From contig NZ_CANMMT010000002.1 in assembly GCF_947499065.1 (NCBI RefSeq), positions 247,313 to 311,312 on the forward strand: a stretch of DNA of 64,000 nucleotides. Reading direction: 5' to 3'. Position numbers and translations under genes: made by a program. Under the pieces are notes generated by a model that was given only the letters and a program-made list of their open reading frames with translations, was not told the origin of the DNA and searched no databases. Source of the DNA: an uncultured Tenacibaculum sp. (lineage in GTDB: Bacteria > Bacteroidota > Bacteroidia > Flavobacteriales > Flavobacteriaceae). Shown here one piece after another: positions 36,202-44,996 of this stretch (positions are counted from its first letter, which is position 1; every line of letters begins with the position of its first letter).

Positions 36202-36408
36202 ATGAAAAATTTAGAGTTGGATAAAAAGCCCCTTTATTTAATCACATATATCATTTACTTATTAGTTATATTAAATTACTTTTTATATTTATTCATTTAT
36301 GAAGATAAGGTTGATATTTCTTTGATATTTTTAATGTTAGGTGGAGTTTTGATACTAATGAATAGATGTTTAGTTCGTAAAAGAATAAATATGAATTCCA
36401 AAAAATAA
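36202..36408 (+). CDS. Small two-helix membrane protein with leader-like start
   Basis: The 68-residue product begins MKNLELDKK, close to the bacteriocin-like leader MKKLELNQ, but then continues as a membrane protein with helices around 10-31 and 38-54 and a very basic tail (RCLVRKRINMNSKK). It sits behind repeat P copy 2 just as peptide 1 sits behind copy 1. It may derive from duplication of the promoter plus leader start and fusion to an immunity-type gene. This is inference; function unknown. Confidence 0.5.
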   Translation: MKNLELDKKPLYLITYIIYLLVILNYFLYLFIYEDKVDISLIFLMLGGVLILMNRCLVRKRINMNSKK

Positions 36409-36462
36409 AATTGTTGGTTATCAGGTAGGTAAGTGTTGTATATAGAAACAGACTTTATTTTT

Positions 36463-36656
36463 ATGAAACCAACATCAAAATTTATACAACTATTACAATA
36501 GGAGTTGTTATTTTAATAGTTTTTACAATTGCATATATGGAATATGTTATAATTAGTAAAAAAAAAAATCTTATAAACATACTTATATCTCTCTCGTTGA
36601 TAATTATTTCTCTTATAATTAGTTTAATTGACAATAAGAGAAGTAATAATCAGTAG
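36463..36656 (+). pseudogene. Degraded small membrane protein
   Basis: A long open frame without a start codon encodes IYTTITIGVVILIVFTIAY, then ISKKKNLINILISLSLIIIS and LIDNKRSNNQ, two helices and a polar tail. The only nearby ATG (36463) is in another frame and stops after 12 codons, so a frameshift near the 5' end is likely. An A11 run lies at 36558-36568. The flanks 36409-36462 and 36657-36797 show nothing else. Confidence 0.45.
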
Positions 36657-36797
36657 GGGTAGTAAAGTTGAAAACGCATCTTTTGAAATAATTTAAAAAG
36701 TGTCCTAATATTTAGAATGCATTTTATACGGCCATTTTTAGTTTAAGAGAGATTTATAAAGTTTAGTAGTGATTTCTATATTTTAAAATCCAAAGAA

Positions 36798-37214
36798 ATG
36801 ATGAATAAAAAGCTTGTTTTAAAAAGAAATGGAGAATTGAATAATAGAGCTAGGAGCTATAAATTATTTATTAATGACGAATACTTTGAAGATATTAATA
36901 GAAATGAAGAAAAAATTATTGTAGTAAATTCTAATACAGTCAATTTGGTTCTTAAAATAGATTGGTGTAAATCTAAAAAACATGAAATTAAGTTTAGAGA
37001 TAATGAAAATCAAAAAGAATTTGAAATAAGTAGTTCAATTTCGAATAAACTTTGGAATTTAATAGTTGCAGGAATGATATTTTCGATACTTTTATTTTTT
37101 ATTTTAAGAATTAATTTTTTTGGAATTTTGGCTGTAGGTTTTGTATTAATACCTTTTTATAAAATTACAATTGATAGAAATAATTATCTAATTGTTAAAG
37201 AGGTTAAAACTTAA
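36798..37214 (+). CDS. Hypothetical protein with C-terminal membrane helices
   Basis: The 138-residue protein has an N-terminal beta-like domain (SYKLFINDEYFEDINRNEEK, LKIDWCKSKKHEIKF) and two hydrophobic helices (about 85-118) followed by a polar tail. The LKIDWC-S pattern reminds me of small uncharacterised beta-sandwich proteins found in Firmicutes and Bacteroidota, but I cannot name the family. It is the last gene of the accessory region; a perfect 8-bp hairpin (AATAAGAA / TTCTTATT) follows its stop. No direct link to the peptides can be shown. Confidence 0.6.
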   Translation: MMNKKLVLKRNGELNNRARSYKLFINDEYFEDINRNEEKIIVVNSNTVNLVLKIDWCKSKKHEIKFRDNENQKEFEISSSISNKLWNLIVAGMIFSILLFFILRINFFGILAVGFVLIPFYKITIDRNNYLIVKEVKT

Positions 37215-37319
37215 ATAAGAAGATTCTTATTGTTCAACTCCCTAGTATTTTTCTAATTTTATATTAGAATCACTTTATTATTCTTTCTATAAAAATGAAT
37301 TTTTAATTCCCTCAAAATC

Positions 37320-37347
37320 CTTACTTTTATTTTTTCTAAAAAGTAAG
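37320..37347 (+). promoter_or_regulatory. Inverted repeat directly before recN
   Basis: CTTACTTTT (37320-37328) and AAAAGTAAG (37339-37347) form a 9-bp stem that ends 2 nt before the TTG start of recN. It could hinder ribosome access. Confidence 0.35.
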
Positions 37348-37349
37348 AT

Positions 37350-39002
37350 TTGTTAACACATTTATCTATACATAATTACGCGTTAATCAATCAATTATCG
37401 ATTGATTACACAAAAGGCTTATCAATAATAACAGGTGAAACAGGAGCCGGAAAATCCATTTTATTAGGAGCTTTAGGCTTGGTAATGGGAAATCGTGCCG
37501 ATTTATCATCTTTAAAGAATACAGAAAAGAAATGTGTAATAGAAGCACAGTTTGATGTAGAAGGTTATTCTTTACAAAACTTATTTAAGAAGTTAGATCT
37601 TGATTATGAAGCGGAGACTATTATAAGAAGAGAGATTTTACCTTCAGGAAAATCAAGAGCATTTGTAAATGATACGCCAGTTACTTTATCGGTATTAACT
37701 TCCTTAAAAGGAAGATTGATAGATATTCATTCACAGCATCAGACTATGGAATTATCTGATGTAGGTTTTCAGTTCTCTGTAATTGATGCTTTGGCTAAAA
37801 ATCAAGCAAAAGTAGCATCCTACCAAAGAGGAATGGTGAAGTATAATTCTCTTAAAAAAGAATTAAAAACACTTCAAGAAGAAACTGAAAAATCTAAAGA
37901 ACAATACGAATATAACTTACACTTATTTAAAGAACTTGAAGAGGCTGATTTAAAAGAAGGGGAGCAGGAAGTTTTAGAAGAAAAGCTTGATAAATTAAAT
38001 AATATTGAAGAGATAAAATTAAATTTATCAGAAGCTTTACAAACTTCTATCAACGAAGAAATAGGAATTCAGAGTTTGCTTCACTCATTAGAAAATAACT
38101 TACAGAAAATTAGTTCTTTTTCTAAAAATTATGAAGAACTATCTAATAGAATCTCTAGTGTAAAGATAGAATTAGACGATGTTATTTCTGAATTAGAAAC
38201 AGCGAATGAAGATGTTGAGTTTAATCCTAATGAGATAGAGGAATTAAATGATAGATTGCAATTAATTTATAATTTACAAAAAAAGCATTCGGTAGATTCT
38301 ATAAAAGAGTTATTAGCTATTTATGAATCGTTGTCAGAAAAAGTAGCTCAAGTTGAAGATGCAGGAGGTTTACTAGAAGCAAAAAAATCAGAAATTAATG
38401 AGGTTGCTAAAAAGCTCGATGAAGTAGCAGCCATGATTACAAAATCTAGAAATAAAGCGATTCCTAAATTACAAAAGGAGTTAGAATTTTTATTAGCAGA
38501 GTTAGGAATGCCAAATGCTCGTTTTTCAATAGAGTTAACCGATTCTGAAGCTTATTTATCAAACGGAAAAGATAATTTAGCATTCTTATTTTCGGCAAAC
38601 AAAGGAGGGAATTTTGGAGAGCTTAAAAAAGTAGCATCTGGAGGTGAACTTTCTAGAATTATGTTATCGATTAAAAAAATATTATCAAAAAATATACAAT
38701 TACCAACCATTATTTTTGATGAAATTGATACAGGAGTATCCGGTGAAGTATCTAACAAAATTGCAAAGATTATGGAAGATATGGGTGCTAACATGCAGGT
38801 AATTACAATAACACACTTGCCACAAATAGCAGCAAAAGGAGCAAGACATTACAAAGTATTTAAAGGAGAAGAAAAAGGAGTTACGACTTCTAACTTAAAA
38901 GTACTGTCTGAAGAAGAGCGTATTGTGGAAATAGCAGAGATGTTAAGCGGGAAAGATATTTCAGAAAGCGCCTTAACCCACGCAAAAGAATTATTAAATT
39001 AA
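37350..39002 (+). CDS. recN: DNA repair protein RecN
   Basis: RecN is an SMC-like ATPase acting in double-strand break repair. The 550-residue protein has Walker A GETGAGKSI (about 29-37), a long central coiled-coil region (about 150-380), the signature VASGGELSRIMLS and the Walker B IIFDEIDTGVSG. The start is TTG at 37350, which gives the standard MLTHLSIHNYALI beginning; no ATG fits. It comes after the accessory region that separates it from the bamD-DUF4835 operon. Confidence 0.97.
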   Translation: MLTHLSIHNYALINQLSIDYTKGLSIITGETGAGKSILLGALGLVMGNRADLSSLKNTEKKCVIEAQFDVEGYSLQNLFKKLDLDYEAETIIRREILPSGKSRAFVNDTPVTLSVLTSLKGRLIDIHSQHQTMELSDVGFQFSVIDALAKNQAKVASYQRGMVKYNSLKKELKTLQEETEKSKEQYEYNLHLFKELEEADLKEGEQEVLEEKLDKLNNIEEIKLNLSEALQTSINEEIGIQSLLHSLENNLQKISSFSKNYEELSNRISSVKIELDDVISELETANEDVEFNPNEIEELNDRLQLIYNLQKKHSVDSIKELLAIYESLSEKVAQVEDAGGLLEAKKSEINEVAKKLDEVAAMITKSRNKAIPKLQKELEFLLAELGMPNARFSIELTDSEAYLSNGKDNLAFLFSANKGGNFGELKKVASGGELSRIMLSIKKILSKNIQLPTIIFDEIDTGVSGEVSNKIAKIMEDMGANMQVITITHLPQIAAKGARHYKVFKGEEKGVTTSNLKVLSEEERIVEIAEMLSGKDISESALTHAKELLN

Positions 39003-39004
39003 GG

Positions 39005-39012
39005 TATATTTG
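39005..39012 (+). promoter_or_regulatory. -7 box of the enoyl-ACP reductase gene
   Basis: TATATTTG, full consensus, 40 nt before the ATG at 39053 and directly after the recN stop. Confidence 0.55.
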
Positions 39013-39052
39013 CTGAACAAACGAACAACTATATTTAAAAATATAAAATAAT

Positions 39053-39865
39053 ATGTATAACTTATTAAAAGGTAAGAAAGGAATTATTTTTGGAGCATTA
39101 GACGAAAATTCTATTGCTTGGAAAGTTGCGGAGCGTGCTCATGAAGAAGGAGCAGAATTTGTTTTAACTAATGCACCTATAGCAATGCGTATGGGGCAAA
39201 TTAAAGAGTTAGCAGCAAAAACTGGATCTGAAATTATTCCTGCAGATGCTACTTCTATGGAAGATTTAACAAACTTAGTTGAAAAGTCTATGGAAATTTT
39301 AGGAGGAAAAATAGATTTTGTATTACACTCTATAGGAATGTCGGTAAATGTACGTAAAGGACGTCATTATACTGATTCTAAATATGATTTTACAACAAAA
39401 GGATGGGACGTTTCGGCTGTGTCATTTCACAAAGTAATGAACGTTTTATACAACAAGCAAGCGATGAATGAATGGGGAAGTATTGTTGCATTAACTTATA
39501 TGGCAGCACAAAGAGTATTCCCTGATTATAATGATATGGCTGATAATAAAGCTTATTTAGAGTCTATTGCTCGTAGTTTTGGATACTTCTTTGGAAGAGA
39601 TCATAAAGTACGTGTAAATACAATTTCTCAGTCACCTACACCAACAACAGCTGGGCAAGGAGTTAAAGGTTTTGATGGATTTATTTCTTATGCAGAAAAA
39701 ATGTCTCCATTAGGAAATGCTACTGCTTTAGAGTGTGCTGATTATACAATTTCATTATTCTCAGATTTAACAAAGAAAGTAACGTTACAAAACTTATTTC
39801 ATGATGGAGGATTCTCTAACATGGGAGTTAGTGATGCAGTAATGGAAAAATTTACTGAAGAGTAA
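39053..39865 (+). CDS. fabI: Enoyl-[acyl-carrier-protein] reductase (FabI type)
   Basis: The enzyme reduces enoyl-ACP with NAD(P)H in the last step of each fatty-acid elongation round. The 270-residue SDR protein begins MYNLLKGKKGIIFGALDENS, the FabI variant of the cofactor-binding loop. It has the catalytic tyrosine and lysine spaced as Y-x6-K in DYNDMADNKAYLES and the VNTISQSPTPT loop. It has its own promoter box and a terminator. Confidence 0.93.
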   Translation: MYNLLKGKKGIIFGALDENSIAWKVAERAHEEGAEFVLTNAPIAMRMGQIKELAAKTGSEIIPADATSMEDLTNLVEKSMEILGGKIDFVLHSIGMSVNVRKGRHYTDSKYDFTTKGWDVSAVSFHKVMNVLYNKQAMNEWGSIVALTYMAAQRVFPDYNDMADNKAYLESIARSFGYFFGRDHKVRVNTISQSPTPTTAGQGVKGFDGFISYAEKMSPLGNATALECADYTISLFSDLTKKVTLQNLFHDGGFSNMGVSDAVMEKFTEE

Positions 39866-39886
39866 TTTTTAGATAAATAGATAAAT

Positions 39887-39916
39887 AAAATGCAAATCGT
39901 TAGATTTGCATTTTTT
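39887..39916 (+). terminator. Terminator after fabI
   Basis: An 11-bp stem (AAATGCAAATC / GATTTGCATTT) with a GTTA loop and T6. Confidence 0.88.
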
Positions 39917-39932
39917 ATTGATATATACAGTT

Positions 39933-40712
39933 ATGAACACAATTTTACACATTGAGAAAGAGCTTGAATCATTAAGGCAAGAGTTAAAAACACATGATTT
40001 ATATACATCGTTAAAAGATATTGAAGATGTAAAAACATTTATGGAATCTCACGTATTTGCAGTTTGGGATTTTATGTCGTTGTTAAAAGCATTGCAACAA
40101 AATTTAACTTGTGTTAATTTACCATGGCTTCCAGTAGCAAACTCGACTACAGCTCAATTTATAAATGAAATTGTATTAGGAGAAGAGACAGATGTAAATG
40201 AGTTAGGAGAGCCTAAAAGTCATTTCGAGATGTATATCGATGCTATGAGACAAGCAGGAGCAGATACTTCTCAAATAGCTAAATTTATATCAAAACTTAT
40301 TGATGGTGAAAATGTTCAAGAAGCCTTACAAAGTGTAAATGCTATTGATGAAGTAAAAGACTTTATAAACTTTACTTTTGAAGTAATAGCAACTTCTGAA
40401 CCTCATATTATAGCTTCAAGTTTTACATTTGGTAGAGAAGATGTAATACCAGATATGTTTTTAGAAATAGTAAAAAATACTGAAGAAAAAGAAAGTTCAA
40501 ATTATAGTAAACTTACTTATTACTTGAATAGACATATTGAATTAGATGGAGATGAACATGGCCCTTTATCATTAAAAATGATTGAAGAATTATGTGGTAC
40601 AGATCAACAAAAGTGGGATGATGTATTGTACTATGCAAAAGAATCTTTAGCAAAAAGAATCAATCTTTGGAAAGGTATTACTAAACAAATAAATGAAAGT
40701 GTTTTAGTATAA
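39933..40712 (+). CDS. DUF3050 protein (haem-oxygenase-like fold)
   Basis: The 259-residue protein (counting from ATG 39933) matches the DUF3050 pattern: ESHVFAVWDFMSLLKALQ, LPWLPVANSTTAQFINEIVL, SHFEMYIDAMRQAGAD and FTFGREDVIPDMFLEIV. The conserved His and Glu residues suggest a metal-binding helical bundle related to haem oxygenase/TenA folds. The frame extends to a TTG at 39906 inside the fabI terminator, so the ATG is preferred. Its stop overlaps the next start (TAATG). Confidence 0.87.
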   Translation: MNTILHIEKELESLRQELKTHDLYTSLKDIEDVKTFMESHVFAVWDFMSLLKALQQNLTCVNLPWLPVANSTTAQFINEIVLGEETDVNELGEPKSHFEMYIDAMRQAGADTSQIAKFISKLIDGENVQEALQSVNAIDEVKDFINFTFEVIATSEPHIIASSFTFGREDVIPDMFLEIVKNTEEKESSNYSKLTYYLNRHIELDGDEHGPLSLKMIEELCGTDQQKWDDVLYYAKESLAKRINLWKGITKQINESVLV

Positions 40713-41665
40713 TGAAATTAAAGTTTTCTATAATAGTTCCGGTATATAATCGGCCAAAAGAAATTGATGAATTATTAGAAAGTCTTACCAAACAAGATTT
40801 TCAGCATAATTTTGAAGTTCTTATTATAGAAGATGGATCTGATAATTCTTCTGAGACTATAGTTGATAGCTATAAAGAGAAATTAAATCTTCATTATTTT
40901 TTTAAAGAGAATAGTGGAGCAGGAGCTAGTAGAAATTACGGAATGGAAAAAGCTTCTGGAAACTATTTTCTTATACTTGATTCTGATGTGATTGTTCCTC
41001 ATCAGTATTTATCTGAAGTTCATCAAAGATTAGAAGAAAAATATACTGATGCTTTTGGAGGGCCTGATGCTGCACACGAAAGTTTTACAACACTTCAAAA
41101 AGCAATAAACTATTCGATGACTTCTATTTTAACAACAGGAGGAATTAGAGGAAAGAAAAAAGGAGTTGGGAAATTTCAACCAAGGAGTTTTAATTTTGGA
41201 TTGTCAAAAAAAGCTTTTCTAACAACCAAAGGTTTTTCTAAAATGAAAACTGGAGAAGATATTGATTTAAGTTTTCGATTATGGGAAGAAGGTTTTGAAA
41301 CTCAATTGATAGAAACAGCTTATGTTTACCATAAGAGAAGAAGTACTATTAAGCAATTTTTTAAACAAACTTTTTCTTTTGGAACGGCAAGGCCTATCTT
41401 AAACAAAAAATACCCAGAAACAGCTAAAATAACTTTTTGGTTTCCTAGTTTATTCATTATTGGATTAGACATTGCTATTATAGCAGCCTTATTTGGAATA
41501 TGGCAATTTTTAGCTTTTTATGGAGTTTATTTTACTTTTCTATTCATAGATTCTTTATTTCAAAATAAAAGCCTTAAAGTAGCTTTTTTTAGTGTTATAA
41601 CTACACTTACACAGTTTTATGGATATGGTTTGGGATTTCTTCAATCTCAATTTATAAAAAAATAA
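40712..41665 (+). CDS. Glycosyltransferase family 2
   Basis: The 317-residue protein begins FSIIVPVYNRPKEIDELLES and has the GT-A nucleotide-sugar site FEVLIIEDGS, GAGASRNYGM and the metal-binding YFLILDSDVI. GEDIDLSFRLWEEGFE follows as the catalytic-base region. Two or three hydrophobic helices close the C-terminus (about 245-310), anchoring it to the membrane. It is translationally coupled to DUF3050. The polysaccharide or glycolipid product is unknown. Confidence 0.92.
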   Translation: MKLKFSIIVPVYNRPKEIDELLESLTKQDFQHNFEVLIIEDGSDNSSETIVDSYKEKLNLHYFFKENSGAGASRNYGMEKASGNYFLILDSDVIVPHQYLSEVHQRLEEKYTDAFGGPDAAHESFTTLQKAINYSMTSILTTGGIRGKKKGVGKFQPRSFNFGLSKKAFLTTKGFSKMKTGEDIDLSFRLWEEGFETQLIETAYVYHKRRSTIKQFFKQTFSFGTARPILNKKYPETAKITFWFPSLFIIGLDIAIIAALFGIWQFLAFYGVYFTFLFIDSLFQNKSLKVAFFSVITTLTQFYGYGLGFLQSQFIKK

Positions 41666-41694
41666 AAGCTCCCAATTTCATGAGAGCTTTTTTT
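41664..41694. terminator. Terminator between the convergent GT2 and M16 genes
   Basis: AAAAGCTC (41664-41671) and GAGCTTTT (41684-41691) form a stem with T/A runs on both sides, so it may serve both converging transcripts. Confidence 0.7.
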
Positions 41695-41713
41695 ATTTAT
41701 CTACTAATCAATA

Positions 41714-44542
41714 TTATTTTTCAGGATTTAATACTCCTAAAATATAACCATTGGTTAAATATTTTTTAGCAACTTTCTGAATATCTTTTTTAGTCAAAGC
41801 ATTTACGCGATCTTCAAAAGATGTAGCATCAGAATCATCATTCTTTTGGTAGTCGACATTTTTAATTGTTCTTAACCAAAAACGATTTTTCTTAAGATCT
41901 TCTTTATGATCAGCAATCATTGCTTTTTTAGTTTTCATTAAATCTTCTTCAGTTGGACCATTTTTAACAATATCAGCAACTTGATCAACAGAAATTGTTT
42001 TTAATTTCTCAACATTTTCTGGAGCACAAGGGAATGAAATATTAAAGCGGTACCATCCGTATGGCATTTTTGAAATGCGTCCTCTAGTTCTAGAAGAATA
42101 AACTCCTCCTTCTTTTTCACGTAATTTTTCAGTTAACTTAATACTTACGATTTCTCCTAAACTAGAAAAAGCTAAGGCATCTTTTTTATTGTATTTAGCT
42201 TTACCTTGGTAAGTAATATTTACATTACTCTTAGGATCTTTACCTTTTAATACAGTTTTAGAATGTGATCCAGATAAAGGTCTGAAAGAACTTACTTTGT
42301 ATGATTCATTAGAATTTTTGCCAGGTAAACTCGCTATGTATTTCTTAGAAAATTCTGCAAGTTTATTCTCATCAACATTACCTACAAAATAGAAGTTAAA
42401 ATCACCAGCATCAGCAAAACGCTCTTGGTATTTTTTATAAGCTAGATTATAATCAGCTTTATCATATTTTTCAGGTGTTGGAAAACCAGTATAACGAGTA
42501 TTTCCTTCATTCATAAATTCTGACATTTCTTTTTGAAAGAAGAAGTTTGGACTAGCTAATAAATTCCCTAAGAATCCTTTTTGCTTATTAACATATGATT
42601 TGAATGCTTTTTCATCTTTATTTAAAGAAGTAAAATATAAATGAACCATTTGGAAAAGCTCTTCTAAGTTTTTAGGAGAAGCAGAACCTCTAAATCCTTC
42701 ACTTAAACCACTAATGTATGGATTAACACGTACAATTTTACCAGACATCATTTTAGATAAGTCATTTTTAGAATAGTTGTTAATTCCAGCTTGTGATAAT
42801 GCTCCATTAGCAAAAGAAGTAGCTTTTAACTCTTCATCTGAGTATAAAGAAGTACCTCCAAAACTGAATGCATCAAATAAAATTTCGTCATTTTTAAAAT
42901 CAGTCTTTTTGAAAGTAACTTTAGCACCGTTGCTTAATACAAATGTTTTCGTACCTAATTTTTTGTTTTCAGTTGTTTTAACAATTGTTCCAGCAGTAGG
43001 AGCTTTAGTAATTAAAGAAGTAGCTACGGCTTTATCTTCATACGGCTTTAAATCTTTTGTTTTTACATTGTTTAAAGCGTCTAAAACTTGTTGTTCAGTT
43101 ACTACTTTTTTAGGTCCTGTAATAACAACTACACGGTTATCATCATGTAAAAAGTTTTTAATAATGTTGTTAACTTCATCAAGTTGAACTGAAGGTAATA
43201 ACATTTGGTGAGCTTTGTATTCCCAATCAATACTAGGGATTGGCTCTTTGTCTAAATAGTTACTTACGTATTCACCAACAATTCTGTTAGACTCTCTTTT
43301 ATCTTTGTCTTTAAAAGCTTTTTCAATACGAGCAACTACGTTCTTTTTAGCTCTATCTAATTCACCTTGTTTAAATCCATATCTCTTTACACGCTCACTT
43401 TCGTCTAGTAAAGCTTGTAATCCTTTTAATTGACCATCTGCACTAGTTCCAGCCATAGATTGGTAAGCATTTTTACCTCTAGCCCAAGTACCTCCATGGT
43501 AACTAAATCCATAAACAAAAGGTGGTTTTTCGCTGTTACGTAATTCGTCCAAACGATTGTTTAACATTTGAGCAAATAAAGACTTCACTAAAGAATTTCT
43601 ATAGTCACCAACAGTAACTTCTGGTTTAGCTTCGTCATAATCTTTGTACATTAATTGTACTCTAGAAAAAGGAGCTTCTTTATCAGCTTCAATAGCGATA
43701 AAAGTCTCTTTATGATTCTTTAAAGGAGCTACCTCTCTTTTTCTTGGGTTTTTAGCCGCAGGAATTTTACCGAAGTGTGATTTAATTTTTTCCTCTAAGA
43801 TTTTTACATCAACATCTCCAACAGCAACTACAGCCATTAAATCTGGACGATACCAATCTTTATGAAAACGACGAATACTTTCATGTTTAAAGTTTTCGAT
43901 ACTTTCTTTAGTTCCAATAGGTAATCTTTGAGCATATTTAGAACCATGCATTACCTTAGGTAAGTATTTTTCTAACATACGGCTGTCTGCACCTCTACGA
44001 GAACGGTATTCTTCTAAAACAACACCGCGCTCTTCATCAATGTCTTTTCCTTCTAATAATGCTCCATGTGCCCAGTCTTCAAGAATTTGAAAACCTTTTT
44101 CTAACTTAGTTTCATCATCACTTGGAATAGGTAAAATGTATACTGTTTCATCAAAACCAGTATAAGCATTTAAGTGTGCACCAAATTTTACACCTATAGA
44201 TTGTAAATAATCTACTAATTCATTTTTCTTAAAGTTTTTAGTACCATTAAAGTTCATGTGCTCCATGAAGTGAGCTAAACCTAATTGATCATTATCTTCA
44301 AGAATAGATCCGGCGTTAACAGCTAAGCGTAATTCAACTTTGTTAGCTGGTTTAGGGTTTTGTTTAATGTAATATGTAATTCCGTTTGATAGTTTACCTA
44401 TCTTAACTGAAGGGTCAGTGGGAATTTTCATAGAACGAATTTTTTCTTTTTTAGAAAGCTGTTGCTTTCTCTCTTTGGCAATTTGGCTATAGCCAGAAGT
44501 GGCTATTAAAGCGAGGGATAACCCCCATAAAATTTTTCTCAT
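41714..44542 (-). CDS. M16 family zinc metallopeptidase (two-domain, pitrilysin type)
   Basis: The 942-residue protein has a signal peptide (LWGLSLALIATSGYSQ) and the inverted zinc motif HFMEH (91-95) in GLAHFMEHMNFNG, with a downstream glutamate in EERGVVLEEYRS. A second, inactive M16 half follows (from about 500), as in full-length pitrilysin-like enzymes. These degrade peptides in the periplasm or at the cell surface. It stands alone on the minus strand, with a near-consensus TATATTAG box about 20 nt upstream. Confidence 0.94.
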   Translation of the reverse strand: MRKILWGLSLALIATSGYSQIAKERKQQLSKKEKIRSMKIPTDPSVKIGKLSNGITYYIKQNPKPANKVELRLAVNAGSILEDNDQLGLAHFMEHMNFNGTKNFKKNELVDYLQSIGVKFGAHLNAYTGFDETVYILPIPSDDETKLEKGFQILEDWAHGALLEGKDIDEERGVVLEEYRSRRGADSRMLEKYLPKVMHGSKYAQRLPIGTKESIENFKHESIRRFHKDWYRPDLMAVVAVGDVDVKILEEKIKSHFGKIPAAKNPRKREVAPLKNHKETFIAIEADKEAPFSRVQLMYKDYDEAKPEVTVGDYRNSLVKSLFAQMLNNRLDELRNSEKPPFVYGFSYHGGTWARGKNAYQSMAGTSADGQLKGLQALLDESERVKRYGFKQGELDRAKKNVVARIEKAFKDKDKRESNRIVGEYVSNYLDKEPIPSIDWEYKAHQMLLPSVQLDEVNNIIKNFLHDDNRVVVITGPKKVVTEQQVLDALNNVKTKDLKPYEDKAVATSLITKAPTAGTIVKTTENKKLGTKTFVLSNGAKVTFKKTDFKNDEILFDAFSFGGTSLYSDEELKATSFANGALSQAGINNYSKNDLSKMMSGKIVRVNPYISGLSEGFRGSASPKNLEELFQMVHLYFTSLNKDEKAFKSYVNKQKGFLGNLLASPNFFFQKEMSEFMNEGNTRYTGFPTPEKYDKADYNLAYKKYQERFADAGDFNFYFVGNVDENKLAEFSKKYIASLPGKNSNESYKVSSFRPLSGSHSKTVLKGKDPKSNVNITYQGKAKYNKKDALAFSSLGEIVSIKLTEKLREKEGGVYSSRTRGRISKMPYGWYRFNISFPCAPENVEKLKTISVDQVADIVKNGPTEEDLMKTKKAMIADHKEDLKKNRFWLRTIKNVDYQKNDDSDATSFEDRVNALTKKDIQKVAKKYLTNGYILGVLNPEK

Positions 44543-44622
44543 AGTATTATCTATAAATTGATTGAATTGCTAATATACTATGATAAAGTTAGAAACTAAA
44601 AGTTTAGTTGTTAATTAGTGTT

Positions 44623-44653
44623 AAAAAAGGCTCTCAAAAACTGAGAGCCTTTT
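44623..44653 (-). terminator. Terminator after the ArsC-like gene
   Basis: A 12-bp stem (AAAAGGCTCTCA / TGAGAGCCTTTT) with a 5-nt loop and flanking A/T runs directly follows the minus-strand ArsC-like stop. Confidence 0.85.
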
Positions 44654-44654
44654 C

Positions 44655-44996
44655 TTAAATAATATCTAAAATATTTTCTGGTGGACGTCCAATAACTGCT
44701 TTATTTCCATTAACAACAATAGGGCGTTCTATAAGTTTAGGATTAGTTATCATTGCATCTATAATTTCTGCGTCAGACAAATCTTTTCCTTTAAACTCTT
44801 CTTTCCAAATTTTTTCGTTTTTTCGAACTAATTCAATAGGAGATATGTTAAGCAAGTTAATCACTTCTGTTAATTCTTCTTTACTAGGAACATTATCCAA
44901 GTATTTTACTATCTCAAATTCTTTCCCAGATTCTTCCAAAATTTGTAAACCGTTACGAGATTTACTACATCTATTGTTATGGTATATTTTTATCAT
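44655..44996 (-). CDS. Arsenate reductase-like protein (ArsC/Spx, thioredoxin fold)
   Basis: The 113-residue protein has the N-terminal NNRCSKSRNGLQIL with the redox cysteine C10, and LIERPIVVNGNKAVIGRPP with the conserved ERP arginine and the GRPPE loop. This is the glutaredoxin-dependent ArsC family. Whether it reduces arsenate here is not shown; no other ars gene is nearby. Its start overlaps the prfB stop by one base (TAATG on the minus strand). Confidence 0.9.
   Translation of the reverse strand: MIKIYHNNRCSKSRNGLQILEESGKEFEIVKYLDNVPSKEELTEVINLLNISPIELVRKNEKIWKEEFKGKDLSDAEIIDAMITNPKLIERPIVVNGNKAVIGRPPENILDII

Noticed and set aside
33779..37350. Complete transposon or integrated phage
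   Set aside because: No transposase, integrase, terminal inverted repeats or phage genes were found in the region.
39906..39932. TTG start for the DUF3050 gene
   Set aside because: It lies inside the fabI terminator, and the ATG at 39933 gives the expected protein beginning.
42777..43187. Open frame opposite the M16 peptidase gene
   Set aside because: It is antisense shadow within a well-supported 942-codon gene with no independent start signals.
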